64,000 nucleotides of DNA from Spirochaetaceae bacterium bin103 (GTDB lineage Bacteria > Spirochaetota > Spirochaetia > SZUA-6 > Bin103): contig MPNH01000026.1 of assembly GCA_002238925.1 (NCBI GenBank), positions 1 through 64,000 on the forward strand, written 5' to 3'. A model generated the notes under the pieces. That model was not told where the DNA came from, made no database searches, and was given only the letters and a program-made list of their open reading frames with translations. Below, piece by piece: positions 15,431 to 25,001 of the stretch (position 1 is the stretch's first letter; each line of letters starts with the position of its first letter). A program made the position numbers and the translations under genes.

Positions 15431-15822
15431 ACGGAGAGTGGACGCAATCGGGTTAGTAGTACACTGCCACTGCGATGATCGGGCTGTCCGCCCAGAGGCG
15501 AAGGTGAGCGTCCCGACGCCCGTTGGCCTAGTCAGTGCTTGCGGCGGTGCACGCCGCAAGCATCGGCGTCATCGTCGGAACGCCCAGGTCTCCCGTCTTG
15601 ACGGTCCCCCGAGTCGCGTGCGAGATGGCGTGGACGTGGGCGCGGCGGTGGCGGAACCGCGGTCAGCGTCGTACACAGTCAGTTGACCGGCTCCGCGCGT
15701 GTCACGGCGCCAGACCGAAGTGGGTCATGGATGACCGGAATTCTCGCAAGGGGTTGCGAAAGCAATAACGGAATATTTGGGTAACGAGTAAACTATTACG
15801 GTACTTACATATAGAACCAATT

Positions 15823-16007
15823 GTGGCGTAGTCGAACAGGCTCGAGAACCCGCGCCGCAGCGCCAGACCGCGCCGGTCGATTTCGTCGAGATGGTCCAGG
15901 ATGTGCACTTCAAGGCAGCGCTGATTGGCGGCCAGGCGCTTGGTCCGCTCGAGGAGCTGCCGATCGCCCAGCTCGCTGAACGGTCTTCTTTCGATCACAT
16001 TTATCAT
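15823..16007 (-). pseudogene. N-terminal fragment of an HNH-endonuclease-type protein
   Basis: From ATG 16005-16007 the frame reads MINVIERRPFSELGDRQLLE, then a segment with CLEVHILDHLDEIDRRGLAL and GFSSLFDYAT. This resembles the N-terminal region of HNH-type proteins common in some bacteria. The resemblance stops abruptly at about 15823 in AT-rich sequence, and no HNH motif follows. It is therefore a truncated leftover, probably cut by an insertion or deletion at the edge of the defence operon. The family assignment is from memory and moderate. Confidence 0.45.
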
Positions 16008-16274
16008 GCCGTAATTATACCCCCGGTTTAGAGATATAAGATTGTTGCCAGTCTTCGACCGGGCTCCGTCAGCCCCCAGGATGCTCACCATGACACCGGT
16101 AACAGCACGCGGACGGTCAACGGTAGCGCGCAGACCATTGCCGGGTTCCGAGGCGCACCAGCGGCCAGCAACGACGGCGAAAAAGTGTGTCAACCCCTGC
16201 GCCCAATTTTCCACCGGTTGTCCGACAGATTTTCGGCACAAGCGGCTTCTAACGCGCTCAGTCACTCTGGCAAG

Positions 16275-16560
16275 TCCGGGCTGAAGGGCAACCGAGACGC
16301 TCTGCTGTTCGACGAGGAAGTCGATGCGGAGCGGGTCATAACGGTGCTGGCATCAGGCTACGCGCCAGACCTGAACGACGTGGAGCTCGAACGGCTCGGC
16401 GCGGATCCGTTTCTGATCGCCTGCGCGCTCGTTGATCCCGCCCGGCGCCGCGTCGTCACCACAGAGGTGTCGAGGCCAGACCCGCGCGCTGACCCGATCC
16501 GAGAAAAATCGCCTCAAGTCGACCCGGCTCCATACATTCGCCGCATGCCGAACGCTACGC
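16275..16560 (+). pseudogene. Fragment of a DUF4411 (PIN-like) protein
   Basis: The frame contains DAERVITVLASGYAPDLNDV and then GADPFLIACALVDP followed by RRVVTTEVSRP. This is the middle of DUF4411 proteins, which are PIN-like putative toxins usually paired with an Xre-type antitoxin. The N-terminus is missing and the C-terminus breaks up by frame change after about 16490. No antitoxin gene is adjacent. The stretch to 16765 is likewise degenerate, and 16008-16274 shows no gene. Confidence 0.5.
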
Positions 16561-16765
16561 TGGCAACTGTTTGCGCTCGCTACCGGATGGAGGCCGCCGC
16601 CGCTGCCACCGCACGGTGTGCGGCGGTGCGGAAGATGCCGGTCTCATCCAGGTCAGTTTCGAAGACTTCTTTGACCAGGAAGACCCGCCAGTGCGGCGGT
16701 TCAGAGTCCGTTACCACCGAACGGCGTAACAGGTTCGAATCAGACCCCGGTTCTGCAGTCGACTG

Positions 16766-17209
16766 ATGTCCGTGGAGGTCGATTGCGGTCGCGCACCAGA
16801 CCGCGGGCTACTGCTCACCGGAGCTGCCTTGGTCGCCGCGGCGGGCCTCCTGTTCGCGTTCGCGGGTGTGGCGATCAGGATGGCGGGCGCGACACTCTCC
16901 AGTATCGAGATCCTGTTCTGGCGCAACGTTATCAGCATGCTCATCCTGACGCCGTGGGTACTGTCGCGCTGGCCTGAATCCATACGGCCTGTGCACGCCG
17001 GTCTCATGGTGATGCGTGGCGCGACGGTGGTGGTTTCGCTGATCTGCTACTACTACGCGGTCACCCTTATCCCTCTGGCGGAAGCCGTGCTGCTCAATTT
17101 CAGCGCCCCGATCTTCGTGCCGATTCTCGGCTTCCTGCTGTTCCGGTTTCCCTTCAATCGGACGGTGCTGATCGCCGTGGCAATCGGCTTTGTAGGCGCC
17201 CGATGGTGA
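16766..17209 (+). pseudogene. Truncated EamA/DMT-family transporter (first half)
   Basis: Encodes 147 residues with about five membrane segments, for example LTGAALVAAAGLLFAFAGVA and VVVSLICYYYAVTLIPLA, plus LLNFSAPIFVPILGFLLF. This equals the first EamA domain of drug/metabolite transporters, which normally have two domains and about 290 residues. The frame ends soon after IGFVGARW, and no second domain follows before the ABC exporter gene. Half-size DMT proteins can exist as dimers, but a truncated gene is more likely among the surrounding debris. Confidence 0.55.
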
Positions 17210-17253
17210 TCGAACTCGAGTCCCGGATCGATTGCGCGATTCCTCGGTGTGCG

Positions 17254-19092
17254 CTACGTCCGGTGAGGAGGTGAATCCCAGAGCGCGGTGAGCTCGCCGT
17301 CGCCCGCGAGCAGCTCAGGGAGGGTGGCGACCGCCTCTATGTCCCCGTGGCGCAGCACCACGATGCGGTCGGCGGCGCGGAGCAGCGCCTTGCCGGTACC
17401 GCTGACCACGCACAGGGCGCCGGCGTGGGCCATGCGCCGCACGTGGGCGAGGTATTCCCGCTCGGTGGCGGGGTCGAGGGCGCTGCAGGGGTCGTCCAGC
17501 ACCACCAGCGGGGCGCCGTGGAAGAACGCGCGCGCCGACGCCAGCCGCTGGCGCTGGCCGCCGGAGAGTTTCATTCCGGCGGTTCCGACCACCGTCTCGG
17601 CTCCGCGCGGCAGACGCGCCACGTCGCGCGCCAGGGCGGCGGCCTGCAGCGCGGCATCGACCGCTTCGGCTCGCCCGGCAGTGCCGGGGCCAGGTTCCAG
17701 CACGACGTTGTCGCGGATGGAGACGCTGAGCAGGTGGGGCTCCTGGGGGACGTAGGTGCAGACCGGATAACGGAACCAGGCAGCCGGATCGCGCACCGGC
17801 TCGCCATTCCACAGGATCGCGCCGCCGGACACGGGCGTCAGCCCCACGAGCGCCTTGAGCAGCGTCGTCTTCCCCGCGCCCACCCGCCCGGTGACGGCCA
17901 CGATCTCGCCGGCGCGCAGGGTCAGATTGACGGCGCCTGCGACCGGCAGCACCGGAGCGTCCTGCGTGCTCCCGGGGCCTCCTGCTCCGCCCTGAATGCG
18001 CAGGTTCCTGAGCTGCAGCTCTCGCAACGGCACCGGCCTTGCCGGACCGTGGCTGCGCGAACGGTCCCTTCGACTGCTTCTGCGGTTACTGCTCACCGAC
18101 ACCGGTTCACCGCCGCGCAACGGCCGTGCGGCGGCGTGCCAGTGCCCGGGTTGCACCACGCCACTGAGCCGGCCGATCCTGCGCCACGAGACGCGCGCCT
18201 GGCGGTACTGCAGCAGCAGGCCGCCGAACTCGGCCGAGAACTCGCCCAGGAAAGTGAGGTAGTAGGCGAACAGCGCGAAGTCTCCGACCGAGAACTCTCC
18301 CGCTTGCATCGCACCGCCGGCGACGGCGAGCACCAGCCCGCTGCCGATGGTGGAAGTGGCCGCGAATGCCGCCCGGATCGACCGGTCGAGGAGTTGGTCG
18401 CGGATCGCCCATCGGCCGCGCTCTGCATCCAGCCGCGCCAGCCGCGCGGCAGCCGCCTCTTGAGCACCGCCGAGCTGGATCGTCTGCCATGCGCTCAGGG
18501 TGTTGACCATGAAACCCGCGGCGTCGGCGGCCGCCTGGCGTGATCGGGTGCGCAGGTGGTCGACCCGGCGCCGGGTGAGTTGGCTCAGCACCAGGACCAC
18601 CACAACCGGAGCGACGGCGACCGCCGTGATCAGAGGATCGATCCGTGCCATCAGCGCCAGCGCGACGACGATGAAGATCACGATGCTGACCTGGTCTACG
18701 GCAACGGCCACCACCTCCGCCAGTGCCGGAGGATCGTCACGCGCGGTAGCGAGGGCGGCGCCGACCGACGGCTGTGCAGCACCCGGCGAACGATGCAGAA
18801 TTGCCTGCAGGATCCCGCGCCGCAGCGCGTTGGCCACGTGAAACCGGAGGCGGGCGCTGGCCACCGCCGTCGCCATCACGATGCCGGCAAACCCCGCGGC
18901 GAACGCGAGCAGCAGCAGCACCGACTGCGTGGCCTGAGCAAACGCCTGTTGCTGCAGGGCATCGAAGAAGCGCCTGACGATCAGTCCGGGAGCGAGCTCG
19001 GCGAGCGACTGCGCCAGCCACAGCAACAAGCTCAATATGACGACACCGGGACGGGCGCGGACGAACGTCCGCAGGTAACCGAGGACGTTCAC
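17254..19092 (-). CDS. ABC exporter half-transporter with a degenerate ATP site
   Basis: Encodes 612 residues: a six-helix membrane domain, a linker and an ATPase domain. The GTG at 19092 overlaps the stop of the upstream exporter gene (GTGA). Walker A is GRVGAGKTTLL (about residue 407), the signature LSGGQRQRLASARAF is intact, but Walker B ends LVVLDDP, with Asp in place of the catalytic Glu. The switch His is replaced in VVSGTGKALL. A Ser/Arg-rich low-complexity insert (VSVSSNRRSSRRDRSRS) separates the two domains. It should form an asymmetric heterodimer with the 19089-20840 product. Substrate unknown. Confidence 0.8.
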   Translation of the reverse strand: MNVLGYLRTFVRARPGVVILSLLLWLAQSLAELAPGLIVRRFFDALQQQAFAQATQSVLLLLAFAAGFAGIVMATAVASARLRFHVANALRRGILQAILHRSPGAAQPSVGAALATARDDPPALAEVVAVAVDQVSIVIFIVVALALMARIDPLITAVAVAPVVVVLVLSQLTRRRVDHLRTRSRQAAADAAGFMVNTLSAWQTIQLGGAQEAAAARLARLDAERGRWAIRDQLLDRSIRAAFAATSTIGSGLVLAVAGGAMQAGEFSVGDFALFAYYLTFLGEFSAEFGGLLLQYRQARVSWRRIGRLSGVVQPGHWHAAARPLRGGEPVSVSSNRRSSRRDRSRSHGPARPVPLRELQLRNLRIQGGAGGPGSTQDAPVLPVAGAVNLTLRAGEIVAVTGRVGAGKTTLLKALVGLTPVSGGAILWNGEPVRDPAAWFRYPVCTYVPQEPHLLSVSIRDNVVLEPGPGTAGRAEAVDAALQAAALARDVARLPRGAETVVGTAGMKLSGGQRQRLASARAFFHGAPLVVLDDPCSALDPATEREYLAHVRRMAHAGALCVVSGTGKALLRAADRIVVLRHGDIEAVATLPELLAGDGELTALWDSPPHRT

Positions 19093-20840
19093 GCCATCTC
19101 CCCCTGCGCCAGGAACGTTCCGACGCGGCTCGGGGCGCCGGCCTCCAGGGCGGCTCGCGGGACGCGCTCGACAATGGCGCCATGCTCCAACAGCGCTACT
19201 TCGTCCGCCAGCTCGAGCGTCGTGCGGCGGTGGACGATTACCAGCCCGGTGCGCCCGTGCAGGAGTTGCGCCAAGGCGCCGCGTACCAACGCCTCGGTGG
19301 CTGGATCGATACGCGCCGCCGGCTCGTCCAGGATCACCACGCTCGGCTCGCGCAGCAGGATGCGCGCGATTGCGATTAGTTGGCGCTCGCCGGAGGACAG
19401 CTCCCGGCCGCCGGGGCCAATCTCCGTCGCGACTCCATCCGGGAGTTGCCGCAACCATGCGCCGGCGCCGAGGCGATCGAAGGTCGCCGCCACCGCGTCC
19501 GCGGACACGGCGTCGTCGAACAGGGCGACGTTGTCGCGCACGCTGCCCGGCATGATCTCGGTCTCCTGCGGGAGCACGGCAACGCGGTGCCGAAGATGCG
19601 CTGCCGCAAGGCCGCGCACCGAAACCCCGCCGAGCCGGATGTCCCCGTCCTGCAATTCGATCATCCGGGACAGGAGCCGGGCGATGGTCGATTTGCCGCT
19701 GCCGGTGCTCCCGACCATCCCGAGCACGGCTCCTTCGGCCAGGGTGAAGTTGACCCCGCGGAGCACGGGGGCGCCGGCGACGTAGGAGAAACTTACGCGG
19801 TCGAACTCCACAGCGCAGGCTCCGGCGGGCAAGCGAGCCGTACCGGCGTGCGCCGCATTGGTCTCGGCCAGCAGCTCATCAATGCGGATCATGGCGGCCT
19901 GCGCCTGTTGAAGCTGCTGCATCTCGGCACGCAACGCGGACAACGGCCCGCGGATCAGCTCGCTGTAGCGGTATACCAGCCACACCGTACCCAGGGTCAG
20001 CAAACCGGCCCGGAACAGACCGGCCGACACGCTCAGCGCGACCGCCATCCCGCCGATGAACACCAGCGTGTTGGCAAGCGACAGCGCATGACCGGCGATC
20101 TCGGCGGCGACCTCGCGCGGCAGCCAGTGCGCCAGGACCCGCTCGAAGCTGACGCGGATGTAACGCTGCCCGCCGAGGGGCCGCAACTCTTCCGCTGCCG
20201 CGAGCCACTCGCTCAGGCGTCCGAAGAACGCGGCGCTTGCCGCCCGGTTGCGAACGAACCGAGGTACGCCGACGGCGCGGACGCGGTCCACGACCACCGC
20301 GCCCACCACCGCGAACGCCGCCACCGCGGCGCCGACGCGCCACTCCTCGAACCACAGCACTACCACGATGCCGGCCGCCATGAGCAGGTTGGCAGCCAGC
20401 TCCGGCATCAGATCGGACAGCAGGCGGCCCAGCTTGGCGACGTCGCCGTCGACACGCTCCAGCAGGTTGCCGGGTGCCGACCGCGCAAAGAAGGAGTGGC
20501 CGAGATCGATCGCGTGGCGGAACAGCCGGAGGCGCAGGTTGTTCATCGCCTGCCAGGCCAACACGGCACCGGCGTGGGAGCGCACGATCTCCAGCGCAGC
20601 CCCCACCACGGCGACCCCGATGAACAGCGCCGCAACCCTTGCCAATCTCCCGACCGCGGCACCGGCTTGCGCCAAGTCCAGAAACGCTCGCACCACCAGC
20701 GGGCTGGCAACCTGCACCGCCGCTCCGGCTATCAGCGCGGCGACCATCACCGAGAACACGGCCGGCCGTCCCCGCGCGTTGGCGCGAAGGAAAGCCACGT
20801 AGCGGCCAATGCCAGCGCCGGGGTGGCGGGCCATGCTCAT
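19089..20840 (-). CDS. ABC exporter half-transporter with canonical ATP site
   Basis: Encodes 583 residues of an exporter membrane domain (about residues 15-310) followed by an ATPase domain. Walker A (GSTGSGKSTIARLL, about 380), the signature (LSSGERQLIAIAR), Walker B (VVILDEPAARIDP) and the switch His (VIVHRRTTL) are all present. It pairs with the downstream gene, whose ATP site is degenerate: an asymmetric pair like several bacterial heterodimeric exporters. The cargo could be a lipid, peptide or drug; no linked biosynthetic genes suggest one. Confidence 0.82.
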   Translation of the reverse strand: MSMARHPGAGIGRYVAFLRANARGRPAVFSVMVAALIAGAAVQVASPLVVRAFLDLAQAGAAVGRLARVAALFIGVAVVGAALEIVRSHAGAVLAWQAMNNLRLRLFRHAIDLGHSFFARSAPGNLLERVDGDVAKLGRLLSDLMPELAANLLMAAGIVVVLWFEEWRVGAAVAAFAVVGAVVVDRVRAVGVPRFVRNRAASAAFFGRLSEWLAAAEELRPLGGQRYIRVSFERVLAHWLPREVAAEIAGHALSLANTLVFIGGMAVALSVSAGLFRAGLLTLGTVWLVYRYSELIRGPLSALRAEMQQLQQAQAAMIRIDELLAETNAAHAGTARLPAGACAVEFDRVSFSYVAGAPVLRGVNFTLAEGAVLGMVGSTGSGKSTIARLLSRMIELQDGDIRLGGVSVRGLAAAHLRHRVAVLPQETEIMPGSVRDNVALFDDAVSADAVAATFDRLGAGAWLRQLPDGVATEIGPGGRELSSGERQLIAIARILLREPSVVILDEPAARIDPATEALVRGALAQLLHGRTGLVIVHRRTTLELADEVALLEHGAIVERVPRAALEAGAPSRVGTFLAQGEMA

Positions 20841-20920
20841 CTACTCAATCGCCGCGACGCTCGGAGTCGATGCGGATGCGCAGCGATTCGGCCATACGCA
20901 CGCGCCCGCGGGTTGGGCGG

Positions 20921-22468
20921 TCAGCCGGCTGCCACGTCGAATGCCATGACGTTGCGGGTGTCCCGGCTGAACTCCACCCCGATCAGGTGGATTGATTGCT
21001 CCTCGCCCCGATACTTGGCCGCGTAGTCCCGCTCCTGCAACTGCGCCAGCGCCGACCCTGCAGACGCCAGTTCCACCACCTTGAACTCGAACAGGTACAC
21101 CTGCCCGCCGGCGCGCACCGCCATGTCCAGCCGCCCGTTGCTGCTCGACTCTTCCACCACGATCTCGTATCCCAACGCCGCGAAGTACGAGTAGAACACG
21201 CTCGCGTAGAAACCCTCGTAGTTCGCGATATCGTTGTTGGTGTACCAATGGTACGGAATGCTCGCGTAGAAGGCATGGAACAGACCCTTCAGGCCTTCGC
21301 AATCGACCGCCTCCAGTAGCCGCGCCAGCCGCATGCTGTTCGCCGTCTGCCGCGCCGCGTCCTGCACCAAGTGGCTCAACAAATACTCGTTCAGGCTTTG
21401 CCGTACCTCACGGTTGGGATAGCCGAGCCGATACAGCGCCATGCCGCCAAGCGTTTCCTCTGCGGTGATGGTCAGGTAGCCGGTCTGGAACAGCAGCGCC
21501 TCGGTGCCGATCCTGCCCACGTCGAACGCCGACAGCAGCTTCGCGGTGCTCACCATCTCCTCCAACGCCACCGATGACACCCGCCGCTCGAACAACAGGT
21601 CCACCAGGAACGCCGGTGTCCCCGTCTCGAACCAGTGTGCCGCGAACTTGCGGCCGCGCAGCAGCAGCAACACGTCGTAGGGGTTGTACACCTTCTCTTC
21701 GCCGAGCCAGCTATAGCCGTTGTACCACTCCCGCACCTGCTCTCGGTCCAGCCCGTCCAGTTCCGGCGCGAACACCGTGTCCAGGTCGCCCTCCGTGTAT
21801 CCGCAGATTGACGAATAGACCGGATCGAGCGTCAGGTCGGTGAGGTTGTTCAGCTGCGAGAAGAGGTTCACCTTGGAGAACTTGCTGATGCCGGTCAGGA
21901 ACGTGAACCGCACGTGGGCGTCGTTGTCCTTGATCACCCCGTACAGGCCGCGCAGGTAGTCGCGGTTGGCGCGCGCCACGTCGTGCTCTTCCAGCACGTC
22001 CAGGATCGGCTTGTCGTATTCGTCCACCAGCACCGCGACTCGCTGTCCGGTCTGCCGATGCAGTGCTTCCAGCAGATGTGCGAAGCGCCCTGCCGCCGTC
22101 AGGTACTCGGGCACTACCCCGAGGCGGCGTTCGCAGGCGGCGAGCTGCTCCATGACGTTCGCTTCCAGCGCGTCCGGGCCGGTAAAGCTGCCGCCGCCGA
22201 AGCTGAGGCGCAGCACCGGATGGCGCTGTGACCAGTCGTGGCGGGCGTGGACGTGTAGCCCGGTGAACAGTTCTTCGCTGCCCTCGAACAGCTCCTTGAG
22301 CGTGTCCAGAAGCAGGCTTTTGCCGAACCGCCGCGGGCGTGCCAGGAAGTAGTGCTTGCCCTCGTCGAGCAGCCGCTCGATGTAGGGCGTCTTGTCCACG
22401 TAATAGCAGCCCCGCTCGCGCAACTCGCGGAAGGTCTGCATCCCGATCGGCAGCCGGCGCCTGACCAT
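20921..22468 (-). CDS. AAA-ATPase-like protein with C-terminal PD-(D/E)XK nuclease-like domain
   Basis: Encodes 515 residues. The N-terminal AAA-ATPase-like domain begins MVRRRLPIGMQTFRELRERG and contains a Walker-A-like RPRRFGKSLLL and a DEYDKPI motif (VLVDEYDKPI). The C-terminal domain contains the PD-(D/E)XK core (NGRLDMAVRAGGQVYLFEFK). This family (PF09820 plus PF08011 by its usual annotation) occurs in many copies in some spirochaetes and Bacteroidetes; its function is unknown. The gene is isolated between the exporter and the CARDB lipoprotein, with no clear operon partner. Confidence 0.8.
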   Translation of the reverse strand: MVRRRLPIGMQTFRELRERGCYYVDKTPYIERLLDEGKHYFLARPRRFGKSLLLDTLKELFEGSEELFTGLHVHARHDWSQRHPVLRLSFGGGSFTGPDALEANVMEQLAACERRLGVVPEYLTAAGRFAHLLEALHRQTGQRVAVLVDEYDKPILDVLEEHDVARANRDYLRGLYGVIKDNDAHVRFTFLTGISKFSKVNLFSQLNNLTDLTLDPVYSSICGYTEGDLDTVFAPELDGLDREQVREWYNGYSWLGEEKVYNPYDVLLLLRGRKFAAHWFETGTPAFLVDLLFERRVSSVALEEMVSTAKLLSAFDVGRIGTEALLFQTGYLTITAEETLGGMALYRLGYPNREVRQSLNEYLLSHLVQDAARQTANSMRLARLLEAVDCEGLKGLFHAFYASIPYHWYTNNDIANYEGFYASVFYSYFAALGYEIVVEESSSNGRLDMAVRAGGQVYLFEFKVVELASAGSALAQLQERDYAAKYRGEEQSIHLIGVEFSRDTRNVMAFDVAAG

Positions 22469-22537
22469 GGCGTATCTTAACGGTTGCGCGCCGAGTCGGC
22501 ACGGTCAGGAAGGCGGCGCAAGGACCGGCGCGGAGTG

Positions 22538-24103
22538 CTACTCGGTTACATCGACCGGGACCGACTCCGAGCAGTTGTTGAGCGTTTCCGACTCAGCCGC
22601 CACCGAGTCCACGCAGGCACCGTAGTAGTAAATCCCGGCAGTCGCCGGCGCGGTAAGGCTCACCGACTGGCTGCTGGTGCCCGAAGCCGCAAGCTCGGCA
22701 ACCGCGGCGGTGCCTACCTGTGTGTCGGAGGTCTTGATGAGTCCGTCGGTCGAACGGTAGTAGCGCAACGTCGTCGCCGCCGAGGCCGCGTCCCCGGCAT
22801 TGGTCACCGTCGCGGACAGCGTGAACGCCGCCCCCACGCCCAACTCGAACATGTTCACCGAAGGGGCCCCCACCACCAAGTCCGGTGCCGGTCCCGCTTC
22901 CGGCCTCGGTACGGTGACCTGCACAGAGGTGGAGCAGTTGTTGGTGGTGTCGGACTCCGTGGGCACCGCGTCCACGCACGCGCCGTAGTGGTATGTGCCG
23001 GCAGTCGACGGCGCCGTCAGCAAGATCGTTTCCCCGGAGCCTCCCCCCGGAACAAGCGTATTGACCGCGTCCGTGCCCTCCAACGTGTCGGATGTCGTGA
23101 TCGTCGCGTCCGTCGAGCGGTAGAACCTCACCGTCGTCGCCGCGGATCCTTCTGCACCTTGGTTGTGCACCGTCACCAATAACCGGAACATCTCGCCCGG
23201 ATCCCGGCTGCCGCTGCTCACGCCCGGCCCCAGCACAACCAAGTCCGGCGCGGCCCCGCCCACCGGCGCGGCCCGGCTCACCGTAATCGTGACCGATGCC
23301 GAGCAGTTGTTGGCCGTGTCGGACTCTCCGGTTACCGATTCCACGCACGCACCGTAGTAGTACGTGCCTGCCGTTTCCGGCGCCGTCAGGCTCAACGACT
23401 GGCTGCTGGTTGCCGATGGGGCAAGCGACGGCAAATCGGCCGTGCCCACTTCCATGTCGGATATCGTGACAGTCGCATCGGTCGAGCGGTAGAAACGCAT
23501 CGTCGTGACCGCCGAGTCCTCGTCGCCATGGTTTTGCACCAATGCCGACACCGTGAACGCCGTCCCCACGGCCGGTGCGCTGTTGCTCACTGAAACAGAC
23601 GACACCGCCAGATTCGGGCCAGGCTCCGGCTCCGGTACCGTGATCTGCACCGCTGACGAGCAATTGTTCGCGGTATCGGACTCGCCGCCCACCGCTTCCA
23701 CGCACGCACCGTAGTAGTACGTGCCTGCCGCTGCCGGCGCCGTCAGGCTCAACGACTGGCTGCTGGTGCCGGAAGCCGCGAGCTGCGCAACCGCCTCCGT
23801 GCCGACCACCGTGTCGGAATTCGAAATCTCGGCGTCCGTCGACTGGTAGTACCGCAGCGTCGTCGACTCCGACGCCCCGTCGCCAGCGTTCTGAACCGTT
23901 GCCGACAGCGTAAACGGAGCGCCAACCGTAGGACCGTCTGCGCTTACCGCCACCGACACCATCAGATCGGGACTGCCCGTTCCCTCGGCCGAAGCGTCCG
24001 CACCAGGCTCGTCGGACGGACCCAGGGCACTACAGCTCGCCAACGCGACGCCGATGAGCGCCCCCATCACCGTGAACCCGAGACCCTTGAAACCAGTATT
24101 CAA
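22538..24103 (-). CDS. Lipoprotein with four CARDB-type repeats
   Basis: Encodes 521 residues. The N-terminal signal ends in a lipobox (GVALASC, Cys24), so the protein should be membrane-anchored. Four tandem domains of about 115 residues follow, each with RFYRSTDA or RYYQSTDA, the pattern TYYYGACV, and a conserved NNCS. The first and last carry a paired cysteine that could form a disulphide. These are CARDB-like beta-sandwich adhesion or binding domains. The DNA is repeated too, which makes the gene prone to repeat-number change. Ligand unknown. Confidence 0.8.
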   Translation of the reverse strand: MNTGFKGLGFTVMGALIGVALASCSALGPSDEPGADASAEGTGSPDLMVSVAVSADGPTVGAPFTLSATVQNAGDGASESTTLRYYQSTDAEISNSDTVVGTEAVAQLAASGTSSQSLSLTAPAAAGTYYYGACVEAVGGESDTANNCSSAVQITVPEPEPGPNLAVSSVSVSNSAPAVGTAFTVSALVQNHGDEDSAVTTMRFYRSTDATVTISDMEVGTADLPSLAPSATSSQSLSLTAPETAGTYYYGACVESVTGESDTANNCSASVTITVSRAAPVGGAAPDLVVLGPGVSSGSRDPGEMFRLLVTVHNQGAEGSAATTVRFYRSTDATITTSDTLEGTDAVNTLVPGGGSGETILLTAPSTAGTYHYGACVDAVPTESDTTNNCSTSVQVTVPRPEAGPAPDLVVGAPSVNMFELGVGAAFTLSATVTNAGDAASAATTLRYYRSTDGLIKTSDTQVGTAAVAELAASGTSSQSVSLTAPATAGIYYYGACVDSVAAESETLNNCSESVPVDVTE

Positions 24104-24156
24104 TTCGCTGTCTCTCCCACAATGCCGCCCCGCAGGTTGGTCGAGACCCGCTGCGG

Positions 24157-24969
24157 TTACGCGTGGGACGTCAAAGCGGTTCGCAGTGCCGCTACTTCGG
24201 CGTCAGCAAGGCCGATGCGAGACAGATAGCTGGTGATGTCCCCGTAGCGGGAACGCAACCAGAACAGAAAAGTCGGCATCAGTTCGACCGGGCACACCCG
24301 GTGCGCGTATTCTGCTGCATCGCGTATCGCCAGTGGCTGCTTGCGCTGGCGATGCAGCAGTTCAAGGCGGCGAAAATTGTTGCGCGCGGTATGGGTGTAG
24401 TCCGCCGCGATCGCAAGATCAGGTACACCGGCGAGCAGCAACAGCAACGCGGTGACGACGCCCGTCCGGTCCTTGCCCGCCTCGCAGTGATACACCACGG
24501 GTGCAGTCCGCCGGCGTGCCAGCAGCTCCATGATGGTGAGGATCTGCGGCTGTCGCTCATCGAGCCAGCGGCAGTAATCGCGCAGGTGGGCGAACAGCGG
24601 CAATGCCGCGTAGCGGGAATCCTCGTCCGCATCACGCCAGGCGGCATCGCACACGTCGCTGGCAAACGAGCAATGATCGCCGATCATGTCCACCTGGAAG
24701 TACGCCACCTGCTGGTGGCCCTGCAGCGGATTGGGCAACTTGCGCGCCGCTTCGTCGTGGCGCAGGTCGATCACGGTGCGAACGCCCAGTCGCAGCAACG
24801 CGGCGACACCGGCGGGTGACAGGTTGGCCAGGTTATCTGCGCGAAAGTACCGTCCGCGCGGAATGGCCCCGCCGTCCCGGAGCGGCAGGCCGCCAAGGTC
24901 GCGCATGTTCCAGATTCCGTCGACGATCACGTTGCGGGCGGCGGTCAATTCCTCGTAAGCAGGCAGCAT
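24157..24969 (-). CDS. Tyrosine/dual-specificity phosphatase-like protein
   Basis: Encodes 270 residues. The active-site P-loop HCEAGKDRTG (C-x5-R) is intact, and NMRDLGGLPLRDGGAI at the N-terminus plus VIDLRHDEA are typical of the Y_phosphatase3 family of bacterial phosphatases. No signal peptide is seen, so the enzyme is cytoplasmic. The substrate could be a phosphoprotein or a phosphoinositide-like compound; the sequence does not decide. It is transcribed towards the CARDB lipoprotein with 53 bases between them. Confidence 0.85.
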   Translation of the reverse strand: MLPAYEELTAARNVIVDGIWNMRDLGGLPLRDGGAIPRGRYFRADNLANLSPAGVAALLRLGVRTVIDLRHDEAARKLPNPLQGHQQVAYFQVDMIGDHCSFASDVCDAAWRDADEDSRYAALPLFAHLRDYCRWLDERQPQILTIMELLARRRTAPVVYHCEAGKDRTGVVTALLLLLAGVPDLAIAADYTHTARNNFRRLELLHRQRKQPLAIRDAAEYAHRVCPVELMPTFLFWLRSRYGDITSYLSRIGLADAEVAALRTALTSHA

Positions 24970-25001
24970 GCGGTTGGGTAGGTATGAATTGGGTTGTGGG
25001 C

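Noticed and set aside
16722-16765. tRNA-like B-box GGTTCGAATC
   Set aside because: No acceptor, D or anticodon stems can be paired around it; chance match in decayed coding sequence.
22538-24103. Regular DNA repeats that might be a CRISPR array
   Set aside because: Repeat period is about 350 bases and they encode in-frame CARDB domains.
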